From: Asticcacaulis sp. YBE204
GTDB lineage: Bacteria; Pseudomonadota; Alphaproteobacteria; Caulobacterales; Caulobacteraceae
Assembly (NCBI RefSeq): GCF_000495855.1
Contig: NZ_AWGF01000021.1
Coordinates: forward strand, 22,010 to 86,009
Length of the DNA stretch: 64,000 nt
Reading direction: 5' to 3'
The translations under genes and the position numbers were made by a program. This document shows positions 53,163 through 63,504 of the stretch, one piece after another (within the stretch, counting starts at the first letter, position 1; each line of letters starts with the position of its first letter). Below the pieces are notes generated by a model. The model saw nothing but the letters and a program-made list of their open reading frames with translations. It was not told where the DNA came from and did no database searches.

Positions 53163-56100
53163 TTACTGCATCTTATAGACGATACCGACGTTGAAGCGTC
53201 GGCCCGCATATACGACGTTCCAGGCCGACTCCGGCGAAGCCTCAAGACCACGCGCCGTGCCGACGCGAACGCTGGCCTGTTTCGTCAGGTTGCGACCCTC
53301 CAGGAAGATTTCGATATTCGGGTTCACCTTGTGGGAAATCTTGCCATCGAGATAACCATAGGCGGCGTTGTAATAGGCTTCACCCGGATTGTACGGCAGG
53401 GCCGCAAAGCTTTGCGGGTTGTTGCTCGGCCAGGCGTAGGACGGACGACGATCCGACCCACAGTTGGAGATGCACTCCAGGACGTTGGACCTCATCTGAT
53501 AGGACAGACGCGCACTGGTCTTGCCGTCGTCGTACCACACCGCCAGGTTGCCGAAGTATTCCGGACGACCGGAGTTCCCGAGGTTCGTCCCCGTGATCAG
53601 GTCGGTGAACCCGGCCGCGCCCTTAGACGTGTTGGTCGAGTAGTTGAAGTCGATACCGGTATAGCGGAAACGCCACGGCAGGAAGGTCAGGGCCGTCTTG
53701 GTCGAGAACTCCCAGCCCGACTGGGTTTCACCCGGCTGGTTGATCCAGGTGCTGTAGGTGAACTGGAAGTCCGACAGCGGACGACCGGTGACCGGATCGA
53801 CTTCGTCAGAGCCTGCGAACAACACCTGATCCTTGAGCTGAATGCGTAACGGCTTGCCGATTTTGATCTTCTGGCGATAGTAGGCCAGCGACACGAAGGT
53901 ATCCTTGTTGATGTACCACTCGATCGCCGTGTTGTTTTTCGTCGCCGTGTAAGGCTTCAGATCCGGGTTGCCGAAGTTGGTGCAGTTCTGATCGATATCG
54001 GAAATACCCTGATCGGCCGGTGATTCCGTCCGCTCATCGACCGTACAGGCCCCGGCCGGGAACAGGAAGCTGACGCCGGGACGCGACACGGTCTTCGCCC
54101 AGTTGTAACGAATGACCAGTTTGTCCGGCACGGCCCACAGAGCGGCGTTGTAGCTGGGGAGCCAGTCGGCATAGGTGCGTTCAACGGCAACCGGCTTGTT
54201 GATCGTCGTGGTGGTGACGCGACCGTAGCCGTTCGTCTCGTTCCAGTCCAGGTTCACATTGCCGGTATTGAGGATCTTGCGCGTCGAATTCAGCGAGACG
54301 TAGCCGCTGCCCGTAACGGTCGAGAAGACCGCGCGGACGCCGAAATTGCCTTCGAAGGTCATATCGAGCGGCAGCTTCTGCTCGAAATCGAACATATAGT
54401 AGGCCGCCGTAACCGTCTCGGCGGATAAATCCGTCGGCTTGGCGTACATATTACCGTCCGAGCCTTTGCAGACCTTCACGCAGTCGAAGTTATAATTAAC
54501 GGTCGCCGGGGTTAAGGTAATGAACTTCGCCAGATCGAGGCTGTTCCATTCCTTACTTTCCAGACCGCTATAACCGGGGAAGAAGGGCGCACCGTGATTG
54601 TCCCAGATGCTTTGTTGAATCAGCGACAATAGCTCAGCCCGGGGCATGGTCTGGGTGCCATGCATCCAGTTGGTCGCCGTGGCGGTCACGGCATTTGTAA
54701 CATAGCCGTAGACGCAGGCATTGGCCGTCGTCGTAGTGGGCTGGTTCTCACACGCCCGCAGACTGTCCTGATAATCCGAGGTCGGGACACTCACGCCGGG
54801 CTTCGGAAGGAAACCAGCCCCTTTCCACACCTGATTGTCGATCGCACGGTACTGTACCCCGGCCTTGAAGCGCTTGAGGACCGGGAAGTTGTCCATCCGG
54901 TAGGTCAGGTCGAGCTTGGCCTGGTCTTCCTGAATCGCGGTAATCCGCGGACGCCATCCGAAACCGGTCGTGTCGCTGTACAGGGCCGACTGAGCCGGCG
55001 TCGTGCCCGTCGCCGGGTTCAGCGGCATATATTGCGAGATATCATTCGGGTCGAAGGTCGCCGGCAGCTCGACCTTCCACGATCCGTCAGGCGTGGCCGA
55101 CATTTTCGCGCCATAGAAATAGGCCTTGACGGCGGCGCGCAGGTTGTAGCGGTTATAGTCGGAATTCGTCCGGCTCGCCATGAAATCGATCTGTAGCGGC
55201 CCGTTCTTATAGTTGGCACCCGTCTGGATATAGGAGGTGTCGTTGATCTGGGTGTCGAGAATCTGATCGATCAGGTACTCGCCGCGACCCAGCGTCAGGG
55301 ACGTCACGTGGTGCTTGCCATCCATGGTCACCGACCCCGGCACGACGTTGATCGCCTGACCGAGAACCTGGAAACCGTTATTGGTCGTGACACTGCCGGC
55401 GGTGTTATCCAGACCACGCCATGCCGATACCTGGTTTGGGTTATACAGATAGTAGCCGTCGCCCGCGATGATCCGGTCATTTGAATCGAATGGGAAGGTC
55501 GTATTGTTGACGAGCGTGTAGCTGTTCTTCCACGTCGGCGTATCGCCTCTGGTGGTCGGTTGGATATCGACATTGCCCTGACTGCGGTTCGAGCGCCATT
55601 GCTGCATTTCGCGGTTGGCCTGCTGGTACTTGGCGAACACCGTCAGATGGTCATTGATGCGATAATCGAAACGGATATCCCACGCCAGACGGTCTTCATA
55701 TTGGCGCTCGATCGCGTCACGCACCTGGCCCGGTGTATAGTCGTTCCATTGGTTGAGGCAGGTGATGCGCTCCCCGATCCGCACATTCTGAGCTTCACGA
55801 CGGTTGACACCGCTGTTGACCGACGTCGAAATCGCGGCAAGTTGCGCTTCGGTATAGAGCGGGAAGGCCGCCAGACAGTCATCCTTGGTCTTGGCATTGG
55901 CCGACTTTGTGACGACTTCGAGCGGCGTATCGGTATTGAACTTGCCGCTGCCGCTCGCCAGATCGTAAGAGGCGATGGGCAGATTGGCCAGCGACCCGCC
56001 TACCGTGGCCGGGTTGAACTGAACGGTTTTTTCCGGCGAATTGTCGAAATCGGCCATACGGTAATAGCCTTGGTCGAAGTTATCCATCGAGGTCTGGTGG

Positions 56101-56810
56101 CTCTCGCCCAGGACCTTGCGGTAGGAGACGTTGAACGTCACACCCAGACGACCATCGAAGAACTTGCGCGATCCGATGATGCCGATATCCGGCACCCACT
56201 TCTGGTTCAGCGAGCTACGCTCGGTCCCCAGACGCATCTGGAGGTAAGGCTTCTTGAAATCGAGGCCGGTACGCGTCTGGATCGACACCGTACCGCCCAG
56301 ACCGCCTTCGGTCTGATCCGCCGTGGCGCCCTTGACGACGTCGACGCTCTTGATCAGATCCGCCGGAAGCTCGCGAAGGTCGGCGGCGCGGCCCGACGGG
56401 TTGCCATAGGCCAGATCGAAGCCCGACGGGGCAGCCGACATGCCGTCGAGCTCGACGCGCGTCAGGTCGGCGGTATTGCCGCGCAGGCTGATGGATTCGC
56501 CTTCGCCCGTCTCACCGCGCGTGATGCCGACACCGGCGATACGCGACAACGCTTCGTTGATGTTGCGGTCCGGGAACGAACCGACATCTTCGGCGACGAT
56601 GGAGTCGGTCGCCGTCTTTGCCCGCTTCTTGCGGTCGATGGCGGACTGTTGCGAGGCCCGCACGCCGACGACGACGACCTCCTGAACATTATCTGCCCCT
56701 TGCCCGCCGCTCTGCTGCGCGAAAGCACTTCCCGCCGTCAAGGTCGCCAGCACCGAAAGTGCCGTCCCTGCCAGCAGGTATCGCGAATATTTTCTTTGTA
56801 AGTTTTGCAT
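53163..56810 (-). CDS. Large TonB-dependent receptor, oligosaccharide type
   Basis: A 1215-residue outer membrane receptor, longer than siderophore receptors (600-800). Signal peptide to about residue 32 (LATLTAGSAFAQQ). TonB box NVQEVVVVGVRASQQSAI, then the plug with FPDRNINEALSRIAGVGITR and DLIKSVDVVKGATADQTEGG. The barrel ends FNVGIVYKMQ. The RASQQSAIDRKK and PDRNINEALSRIAG pattern is that of carbohydrate receptors in Caulobacter and Xanthomonas. It probably imports pectin oligomers. The acetylesterase at 56940 is upstream on the same strand. Confidence 0.92.
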   Translation of the reverse strand: MQNLQRKYSRYLLAGTALSVLATLTAGSAFAQQSGGQGADNVQEVVVVGVRASQQSAIDRKKRAKTATDSIVAEDVGSFPDRNINEALSRIAGVGITRGETGEGESISLRGNTADLTRVELDGMSAAPSGFDLAYGNPSGRAADLRELPADLIKSVDVVKGATADQTEGGLGGTVSIQTRTGLDFKKPYLQMRLGTERSSLNQKWVPDIGIIGSRKFFDGRLGVTFNVSYRKVLGESHQTSMDNFDQGYYRMADFDNSPEKTVQFNPATVGGSLANLPIASYDLASGSGKFNTDTPLEVVTKSANAKTKDDCLAAFPLYTEAQLAAISTSVNSGVNRREAQNVRIGERITCLNQWNDYTPGQVRDAIERQYEDRLAWDIRFDYRINDHLTVFAKYQQANREMQQWRSNRSQGNVDIQPTTRGDTPTWKNSYTLVNNTTFPFDSNDRIIAGDGYYLYNPNQVSAWRGLDNTAGSVTTNNGFQVLGQAINVVPGSVTMDGKHHVTSLTLGRGEYLIDQILDTQINDTSYIQTGANYKNGPLQIDFMASRTNSDYNRYNLRAAVKAYFYGAKMSATPDGSWKVELPATFDPNDISQYMPLNPATGTTPAQSALYSDTTGFGWRPRITAIQEDQAKLDLTYRMDNFPVLKRFKAGVQYRAIDNQVWKGAGFLPKPGVSVPTSDYQDSLRACENQPTTTTANACVYGYVTNAVTATATNWMHGTQTMPRAELLSLIQQSIWDNHGAPFFPGYSGLESKEWNSLDLAKFITLTPATVNYNFDCVKVCKGSDGNMYAKPTDLSAETVTAAYYMFDFEQKLPLDMTFEGNFGVRAVFSTVTGSGYVSLNSTRKILNTGNVNLDWNETNGYGRVTTTTINKPVAVERTYADWLPSYNAALWAVPDKLVIRYNWAKTVSRPGVSFLFPAGACTVDERTESPADQGISDIDQNCTNFGNPDLKPYTATKNNTAIEWYINKDTFVSLAYYRQKIKIGKPLRIQLKDQVLFAGSDEVDPVTGRPLSDFQFTYSTWINQPGETQSGWEFSTKTALTFLPWRFRYTGIDFNYSTNTSKGAAGFTDLITGTNLGNSGRPEYFGNLAVWYDDGKTSARLSYQMRSNVLECISNCGSDRRPSYAWPSNNPQSFAALPYNPGEAYYNAAYGYLDGKISHKVNPNIEIFLEGRNLTKQASVRVGTARGLEASPESAWNVVYAGRRFNVGIVYKMQ

Positions 56811-56939
56811 ATTTCTACCCTGTTTCGTCCTTAGATGACGTTTTATCCGCCCGCTGTCCCCGCAGGTAAGCGTGCAAATTTTCGTTTGGTTTCCTACTTT
56901 GCGGTTACAGCCTGCGCCGCGGCGTGAACGCCTTCAGTT

Positions 56940-57896
56940 TCAAAGCACCAACCCCTTGCGCAGGGCCGGCACCGCATTGGCCAGTTCTTCGGCCACGATT
57001 TTGGCAAAGAAATCCGCCCCGACGGGACCGATATGGGTGTAATCGAAGCCCGACTTGACCTGCCCCATCGGCTCGGCGAGGTTACGGCGCTGCTCATCCG
57101 TGAGATTAGGTGCCGGAGTCGATGCCGGGATCGTCGTGCCGGACTTCGCGGCGTCACGAACGTGGGCGGGCGGCTCCCCCTGAGCGAATTTCATCGCTTC
57201 GACAGCCCCCATGCTCTCGACGGCGGCCCGCGACCGCGCATGCAGGTCGACCAGCGGCACGTTCATCTCTTTGGCAACCTTGCGCGTCGCTTCCGCCCAG
57301 GGCTCCAGATCGTTTTCGAGCTTGCCGTCCTTGAACATCCGTCGGGTAAGCGGCGTCACCAGTACGGGAATGCCGCCCGCAGCGCGCGTTTCTTCGACGT
57401 ATCGACGCAGGTTTTGCGGAAATTCCGTGTCGAGGTCCGTCGAACGGCCAGGTTTTCCGGGCTGATCGTTATGGCCGAACTGGATCAGGACATAGGTTGA
57501 ATTATAGGCCTCTTTTCCAGACCGCATCTCGGAAAGCGCGATATCCCACGACCCTTCCGAACGGTAATTCAGGCTCGACCGACCCCCACGACCCAGATTT
57601 ACGCACGAAACGAAGGACGTAACACGGTGCGCACAGAATCCGGGGCCCCACCCCCCCAGTACGGCCGTCGTGGAATCCCCCACGAGTATGATTTTCGCGG
57701 CGGATATTTTCCTGACGTCAGCCCGCGCGGCGGCGTCCGTAACCGACAAGGGAACCGCGCCGGAAGCCGCGACAGAGTCCGCCCCAAAGGCAATAAAAGG
57801 CCCGCCCGCCATAAGCAGGCCAAGGGTGAGCGCGAAACCTTGCCGAAGAACTTTCAATCCGGAATTCCTTATTGCAATCAAAGAAGAGGCGGACAC
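56940..57896 (-). CDS. Rhamnogalacturonan acetylesterase (CE12), copy 2
   Basis: A 318-residue secreted SGNH esterase beginning at GTG 57896 (the start is not certain). Signal segment GFALTLGLLMAGGPFIAFGA. Catalytic blocks: ILVGDSTTAVLGGWGPGFC, NLGRGGRSSLNYRSEGSWD, QFGHNDQPG, and FDYTHIGPVGADFFAKIV (Asp-His pair as DYTH). A 40-residue insert near 230-275 (Pro/Ala/Thr-rich) is not in copy 1. Both copies share more than half of the positions in the catalytic blocks by eye. First gene of the operon that continues into the large receptor. Confidence 0.88.
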   Translation of the reverse strand: MSASSLIAIRNSGLKVLRQGFALTLGLLMAGGPFIAFGADSVAASGAVPLSVTDAAARADVRKISAAKIILVGDSTTAVLGGWGPGFCAHRVTSFVSCVNLGRGGRSSLNYRSEGSWDIALSEMRSGKEAYNSTYVLIQFGHNDQPGKPGRSTDLDTEFPQNLRRYVEETRAAGGIPVLVTPLTRRMFKDGKLENDLEPWAEATRKVAKEMNVPLVDLHARSRAAVESMGAVEAMKFAQGEPPAHVRDAAKSGTTIPASTPAPNLTDEQRRNLAEPMGQVKSGFDYTHIGPVGADFFAKIVAEELANAVPALRKGLVL

Positions 57897-58796
57897 CCAT
57901 TGACTCGAAGCGCCCGCCTCAGTTGGTCCAACAGGGAAGATGTTGGATCGTGCGACGAACCGGGGCCCGTCATGGCTGGGAAACTGGGAAACTCAAAAAA
58001 ATGGCCGGTTGTAGTTGAGGCATAATCAGCCGCAACCGGCCCGCAAGGACGGACGCCTGCCCGTCCCCCGCAGTTGAGAGGCTCGTGAATGTGGAACGAT
58101 AAGCCACGGCAACCCGCGGCATCAGCGCGAGTGCGACGGCGAGCTTTGATCGGCTAGGTAGACGCCAATGCCGGATGATGGCCCGTCCGCGTCAGGAATT
58201 GCGGCCGACCACCCTTTTTGAATTTCAGAACATTCATCCGATAACCCCTGTTTTCGTTTTTAATCGAACGCCGTACCCGCTTCACTGACCAGACACCTGA
58301 TCAGCAATGCGCGCCGTTCGATGTTGCGATGCTGCAACCCACACCATTATGTTAGCGGTAACTTTCAGACAAAGGCAATAGTATATTTATGTAAAAATTC
58401 CCATATATGAAATAATGAGAAAAAACGTTGCCCAAATGAAACACAAAATTCGTCATTTATATTAGTATTTAATGAGAAAAATGCACAAAAATAGACTAGA
58501 TCAGTTACAATACTGACTAGTTTTGGATATTTATCTATATAAATAAAATCATTAATACTAAAAATGGATCACCAATATCCGGATTCAATTTTCTCATCAA
58601 AAACGAAGACAGATATATTTGGTCCTTAGTTAGTAGACACCGCATATGTGGAAATCCGACATGCGCGGGCATTTTTTCGCCACAAATGAATTGGGCTTCG
58701 CATAAAGATGGCCGAGCCACCCACAATGCGTTGACCGACACATTACGGTCGGCATAGATCCGGCCCTTACGAAATCGGGTTAAGCCGTCCGGCTAA
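57897..58796. other. Long intergenic region with AT-rich core
   Basis: About 900 bases with no supported gene between two minus-strand genes. Frames here (57627-58025 plus, 58535-58741 minus) are not protein-like. The stretch 58360-58640 is clearly AT-rich. An imperfect hairpin lies near 58496-58521 (CTAG-A-TCAGT with ACTGACTAG). This is probably the promoter and 5' region of the pectin operon; I see no clear operator. Confidence 0.5.
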
Positions 58797-61700
58797 TCAG
58801 GGTACGTACCTAAAGCCCAGGCGTATTTGACGGCCGCTATAGCGGGCATCGCCAACCAGATGAGCGTCCGTCTTATCCCAGGTCACGTTTGACTGATTTG
58901 TCAGGTTCGTAGCGTCCAGTTCAATCGTCAGATTTCTACGCGCTTTGAACGTGACGCTGGCGTCGATATAGGTGGCGGCTCCAATACCGCCGGCGTCGGC
59001 ACCGGAGAAGCCTGGAACATTCGTCAGGTACTCATCTCTGTAATTCACCGATATCCGCGCTTCAATTCGCCGCTTCTCATAATAAAAAGTCGCATTGTAA
59101 GAAGAGCGGGAGACATCGATCATATCCGCCGAAATCAGTTTCGACGAAACATAGTCGGTCGTCATATATTCCAGCGCACTACGGATATAGGTGTAGTTGA
59201 TATTCACCCCGAAATCCCGCAGGGCATCGTTCACGACGTACAATCTGTTCTGCCAGTAAATTTCCACGCCGTTCAGATAACCACCGGGGGTATTGATATA
59301 TTTTGACACCGAAAATTCATCGGTTGGCGCAACGCCGGTGCCTGTCAGATAATCCTCTGATAATCCGGTCTCGCGGAACTGAGCAAAATAGGTTTGGTTC
59401 TGGATATAGTTCTGAAAGCGTTTGTGAAACAGATTAAGGGCAAACAGGCCGTCGGTTTCGGTACTATGCTCATAACTGATGTCCAGGCTGGTGGCGCGAA
59501 TAGGCTCAATATCAGGATTGCCAGAGACAATTTGCCGACGACCTCCGTTGACTTCGATGCTCGTGGCCGTTGCAATACTGGCGATCGGTGGTTTGGCAAC
59601 GACATGGGCCCACGACATCTTCAACGCCCGGTTTTGGTCCAGATAAAGTTTCAGATTTACCGATGGCAACACATCCTCGTAGCGTCGCGAATAGGCTGCC
59701 CATTCGGGTTCAACCGTGCTGTTCGAAAGCGAGCGTGTCAGGAAGAAGCCTGTCGTTTGATGCGTGTTTACCATCCGGACGCCGGCATTCCCGAACAAGG
59801 TCAGGTCAAATAAAGAGGCCTTGAAATTCACCTTGAAATAGGCAGCAAACTCGTCTTCCCGCACATCCTGATTGAGACCGCGGGTCGAGGGCGGGGCTGA
59901 TGACATCTCATTGCGTCCGACGCCTGAATAAAGATCGTAATAGGCAACGAACGCGCCGATATCGGGGACCCGCCAGCACCGTGGCGTTCCGGGCGGCGGA
60001 TCGACATGGGTAAGGCCGCAAAAATCTTTGGTCAGAGATTGCACTCGCGATCCCGGCACGGCAAAGCCACTTTCGCCTTGGACAAGCCTTTGAGCTGTAG
60101 ATCGAAATTTGAAGCGATTGTATTCAAGTCCGGCATTGATCTGCACCTCATGAAAAGGGGCATAATTGCCACGCAATTTCCATACGGTGTAAGCGTTATC
60201 GACGGCATTCGGGCGCATGCGAATTTCGGGTGCCGCCGCACCGGTACCGCCGGTTTGGAATATTGCGGGTCCGAAATACCAGTTATCAGCGTTGCGGACA
60301 TCGAAGCCGTAATTGATTTCGGGCCTGTACTGACCATAGGTGCGGGTATCAAAGCTGTAACCGTCCACATTATAGCGATCGATTTGAATCGTCAGGTCGT
60401 CCGGATTGTCAAATCGGGAAATTGAGGACGAAAAGACGAGATCGAACCAAAGTTTGGGCGTTACGTTTTCCCGGTAAAGGATAGAGTATCTTGAAAACCG
60501 GGTTTCGAAATTATCAATCGCCGTTTCTGAACGGATATCGACATTGTCGAAGGTACCCGCACGAAGCACGCCCCCCGAATCGATGGTGACCGCACGGGGA
60601 ACCGTTTCAGGCCTGCCGCCTTGCGCCGCGCCGCGACTGAAGCCCACAGCCTCCAAAAAATAATCCGTGCGCCGGGTTGCATACCAGGCGTCGAGCAGGT
60701 TCATGGAAATATAGCTTGAGGGACGCGGTCGCCATTGCACGCTGGCGGCCAATCCGGCACGGCTAACCGAGCCCGTCAGGTGAGTATATCGATAAAACCG
60801 CGGGATGAGCACGTCAGACCGGTTTATCTGCGTGTAAGCCGCTTGCGCGGGACCATAACCCGCCTCAGCCACGTCACACAGCCCCCCGGTACCCAGCGTA
60901 GGGCGGCAAAAACCACCATCGGATGTGGCGACGCTCCATCCACCGCTGTTTACACCCTGTATATCGAGCGGCGCACGGCTATAGGTTCCGGTAATAAGGG
61001 CTCCCAAATTGCCGCCCCTCCAGCGGCGGCTATAAAGAAGCGCACCGCCCTGCCCGCTTCGGTGGCTCAGGCTCAGATCGCTCAAATGCGCATTGACGGT
61101 TAAAAACCTGTCCGGGAAATCGAAGGGCTTGGGCGTAATGAGATTGATGGTGGCACCGATGGAGGTCGCCGACTGATCCGCTAAAGCGGTTTTTCGAACA
61201 TCGATGCGCGTGAACAACTCCGATGGAAAGACGCTGAAATCGAAACCGCGACCACGATTTGCACCATAAACGATGCCGTCCGTGCTGGTTTGGGCTTCAA
61301 GATCGTTGATCATGACGCGAGTGAATTCTGCCCCCAGCCCGCGCACGGCGACACTGCGTCCCTCACCCGGATCTCGCGCCACAGCCACACCGGAAATGCG
61401 CTGAATGGCTTCGGCCAGATTGTTATCCGGAAATCTGAGAACGTCCTCCGTACCGATGCTGTCGAGTACACCTATAAATCCGGTCTTAAGCCCCGCCGAT
61501 CGGCGCAGACTGCTTTTGTAACCGGTGACGATGACCTCGGTAATCTTGGTATCGGCCTTGCGGGGTTCGATATCCGCATCGACCGATCCCGACCTGACAA
61601 CGACGTCGGCATTGGGCAGGGGCGGTTCGATCAGATAGGTACCGCCTGACGTTCGGGCAATCCTGAGACCCGTCCCCGACAGGGCTTTGCGAAGCGCATC

Positions 61701-61925
61701 ATCGACACTAAGACGCCCTTTTACAGGGGGTGAAACCCTCCCCTTAACAGTAGCGGGCAGGAAGGTAATATTGACATCAGCCACTCTGGCAATATCCGAC
61801 AGCGTCGTTTCAAGCGGCTGCCCAGGTAGGTTGAAGTCGTACGATCCGGTTCCCGCAAAGGCCGCACCCGCGACGAGCCACAGGAACAATCCCAGCAGAA
61901 ATCTTGGCAATGCCTGAGCGCCCAT
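58797..61925 (-). CDS. TonB-dependent transducer with STN domain
   Basis: A 1042-residue outer membrane receptor of the FecA signalling type. Signal peptide to about residue 24 (LFLWLVAGAAFAGT). STN domain at about 28-100 (YDFNLPGQPLETTLSDIARV, GRLSVDDALRKALSGTGLRI), which contacts FecR. TonB box TEVIVTGYKSSLRRS, plug LRFPDNNLAEAIQRISGVAV and VRGLGAEFTRVMINDLEAQT. The barrel ends QIRLGFRYVP. With the FecR and sigma genes just upstream it forms a surface-signalling unit that senses its own substrate, probably a plant sugar. Confidence 0.94.
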   Translation of the reverse strand: MGAQALPRFLLGLFLWLVAGAAFAGTGSYDFNLPGQPLETTLSDIARVADVNITFLPATVKGRVSPPVKGRLSVDDALRKALSGTGLRIARTSGGTYLIEPPLPNADVVVRSGSVDADIEPRKADTKITEVIVTGYKSSLRRSAGLKTGFIGVLDSIGTEDVLRFPDNNLAEAIQRISGVAVARDPGEGRSVAVRGLGAEFTRVMINDLEAQTSTDGIVYGANRGRGFDFSVFPSELFTRIDVRKTALADQSATSIGATINLITPKPFDFPDRFLTVNAHLSDLSLSHRSGQGGALLYSRRWRGGNLGALITGTYSRAPLDIQGVNSGGWSVATSDGGFCRPTLGTGGLCDVAEAGYGPAQAAYTQINRSDVLIPRFYRYTHLTGSVSRAGLAASVQWRPRPSSYISMNLLDAWYATRRTDYFLEAVGFSRGAAQGGRPETVPRAVTIDSGGVLRAGTFDNVDIRSETAIDNFETRFSRYSILYRENVTPKLWFDLVFSSSISRFDNPDDLTIQIDRYNVDGYSFDTRTYGQYRPEINYGFDVRNADNWYFGPAIFQTGGTGAAAPEIRMRPNAVDNAYTVWKLRGNYAPFHEVQINAGLEYNRFKFRSTAQRLVQGESGFAVPGSRVQSLTKDFCGLTHVDPPPGTPRCWRVPDIGAFVAYYDLYSGVGRNEMSSAPPSTRGLNQDVREDEFAAYFKVNFKASLFDLTLFGNAGVRMVNTHQTTGFFLTRSLSNSTVEPEWAAYSRRYEDVLPSVNLKLYLDQNRALKMSWAHVVAKPPIASIATATSIEVNGGRRQIVSGNPDIEPIRATSLDISYEHSTETDGLFALNLFHKRFQNYIQNQTYFAQFRETGLSEDYLTGTGVAPTDEFSVSKYINTPGGYLNGVEIYWQNRLYVVNDALRDFGVNINYTYIRSALEYMTTDYVSSKLISADMIDVSRSSYNATFYYEKRRIEARISVNYRDEYLTNVPGFSGADAGGIGAATYIDASVTFKARRNLTIELDATNLTNQSNVTWDKTDAHLVGDARYSGRQIRLGFRYVP

Positions 61926-62018
61926 AAGGTCGACGAAGCCCCTGTACCGGGCCGCGTTTTGCGTTACAGCCGGGAAGTGTGTATTCCCGGTTACATTAGC
62001 CTCAGTTGGCGGTTACGG

Positions 62019-62975
62019 CTAGTTACGGATTTCCAGCCCGCTGCCGGTGTCGCGCAGTTGCAGCTTGTTCAGATGAACCACGGATCGCGCAAACTCATGA
62101 CTGTCCCCGGTACGAAAGGTGCCGGATACGGTCACGCCGCCCGCCCTCTGAGATTTCAAAACAATCGGTTTGCCGGAGTAACGATTCATCTCTGCAATCG
62201 CCTGGGGCAGCGGCGTATTCGAGAAAAGTACCTTGCCCTCTTCCCATGCGGTAATGGCCTTAAGCTCCGGTCGGTCTATCGAAACCTTACGGGACGAGGC
62301 GATGACGGCACGTTCGCCAGGTTCAAGCACTTTCGTTAAGCCGGGGTCAGATCCGTGGGCCGGGTTAATGCCGACTTTCCCCTTAAGAAGGATGACCGTT
62401 GTTTTTTCGCTTTCATTACGCACAATAAAAGACGTTCCGAGCGCTTTAACCGTCCCGTCATCCGTCTCGACGATAAATGGCTTTCGTGGGTCATGCGCGA
62501 CATCGAAGCGAGCTTCTCCCGACACCAGCTTCAGTTCACGCGTTTTCCAACCTAGTTGCACCTCAATCTTGCTATCGGTATTCAACTTCACGACCGAACC
62601 ATCGGCCAAGGTTTCCGTGCGAATTTCCCCTCGCCGGGTCTCATAAACCTGAGGCTGGCTCATCCATAGCGCCGCCGCAAGGCCCACGATCGCACAAGCG
62701 GCAACGGCCATACCTGAAAACCAGATTCGGTGCGTTGGCGCCCTGAGTCTGGCGGGCGATCGTTGTCGCCGTTGATATGCCTCCGCACCACCCGGCAAAT
62801 CCGTCCATATAGAGGCCAAATCTTCAAACGCAGCTTCGCCGCCCGGTGTTGTCTTAAGCCACGTATCGAAGGCCGCTTCCATTTCCGGCGTGCGGTCATC
62901 GCCGGACAGACGAACGAGCCATACGGCGGCTTCGGCAGTAACAGCTGACTCCTGATGACCGTTATCCAGCTTCAT
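62019..62975 (-). CDS. FecR-type anti-sigma factor
   Basis: A 318-residue inner membrane regulator. N-terminal DUF4880 sigma-binding domain (VTAEAAVWLVRLSGDDRTPE, AAFDTWLKTTPGGEAAFEDL) at about 12-58. A membrane helix (WFSGMAVAACAIVGLAAALW) lies at about 85-105. The FecR domain (YETRRGEIRTETLADGSVVK, LNTDSKIEV) and a C-terminal STN-like domain (FSNTPLPQAIAEMNRYSGKP) follow. It passes the signal from the receptor at 58797 to the sigma factor. Its start overlaps the sigma stop (ATGA). Confidence 0.94.
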   Translation of the reverse strand: MKLDNGHQESAVTAEAAVWLVRLSGDDRTPEMEAAFDTWLKTTPGGEAAFEDLASIWTDLPGGAEAYQRRQRSPARLRAPTHRIWFSGMAVAACAIVGLAAALWMSQPQVYETRRGEIRTETLADGSVVKLNTDSKIEVQLGWKTRELKLVSGEARFDVAHDPRKPFIVETDDGTVKALGTSFIVRNESEKTTVILLKGKVGINPAHGSDPGLTKVLEPGERAVIASSRKVSIDRPELKAITAWEEGKVLFSNTPLPQAIAEMNRYSGKPIVLKSQRAGGVTVSGTFRTGDSHEFARSVVHLNKLQLRDTGSGLEIRN

Positions 62976-63448
62976 TTATCGACCCATTTCAAAAGTTCAA
63001 GTGTGGCCCTCGCTACCTGTTTTTCAACAGCAGCAACGGTCATATCCTCGGCTGCGGCTATGTCCTTGAAACTTTTTCCGTCCAGACGCCGGCTTAAAAG
63101 AATACGGCGCGTCTTCTCCGGTAAATGCTCCAAACCTGTGGCAAGCTGCCCAAATCGTTCTTGGGACAATATCATCTCGTCCGCACTCGGCTGGTCGTCG
63201 GCCATCGATAATTCATCTTCCATAGGAATGAAAAAAGTTCCGCGCTTTTTGCGACGCTGAAAATTGAAAGCGAGATTTTTGGCAGCTGTTACAAGCAGAG
63301 CTTCGGGCGAAAGCACCTTGGCGCCTAGTTCAAACTCACGAACGCGCAAATAGGCATCATGCACGATATCATCTGCATCCTGTGACGCCACACCACTGCG
63401 GACGACGGCCCTGCGAGCCTTATTAAGCATTTTATTCAGCGTTGACAT
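62972..63448 (-). CDS. ECF sigma factor (FecI type)
   Basis: A 158-residue sigma factor. Region 2: VASQDADDIVHDAYLRVREF. Region 4: RRILLSRRLDGKSFKDIAAA, EDMTVAAVEKQVARATLELL. It should direct RNA polymerase to the receptor and pectin genes when the FecR signal is on. Translationally coupled to fecR. No promoter consensus is provable here. Confidence 0.94.
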   Translation of the reverse strand: MSTLNKMLNKARRAVVRSGVASQDADDIVHDAYLRVREFELGAKVLSPEALLVTAAKNLAFNFQRRKKRGTFFIPMEDELSMADDQPSADEMILSQERFGQLATGLEHLPEKTRRILLSRRLDGKSFKDIAAAEDMTVAAVEKQVARATLELLKWVDK

Positions 63449-63504
63449 TATATCCCAGAGGTTAGCCCTCTACTTAGATTTCGTCTGCGATCCCAATCCG
63501 AATC

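Noticed and set aside
57627..58025. 132-residue plus frame in the CE12 leader region
   Set aside because: Shadow of the acetylesterase and of the GC-rich intergenic DNA.
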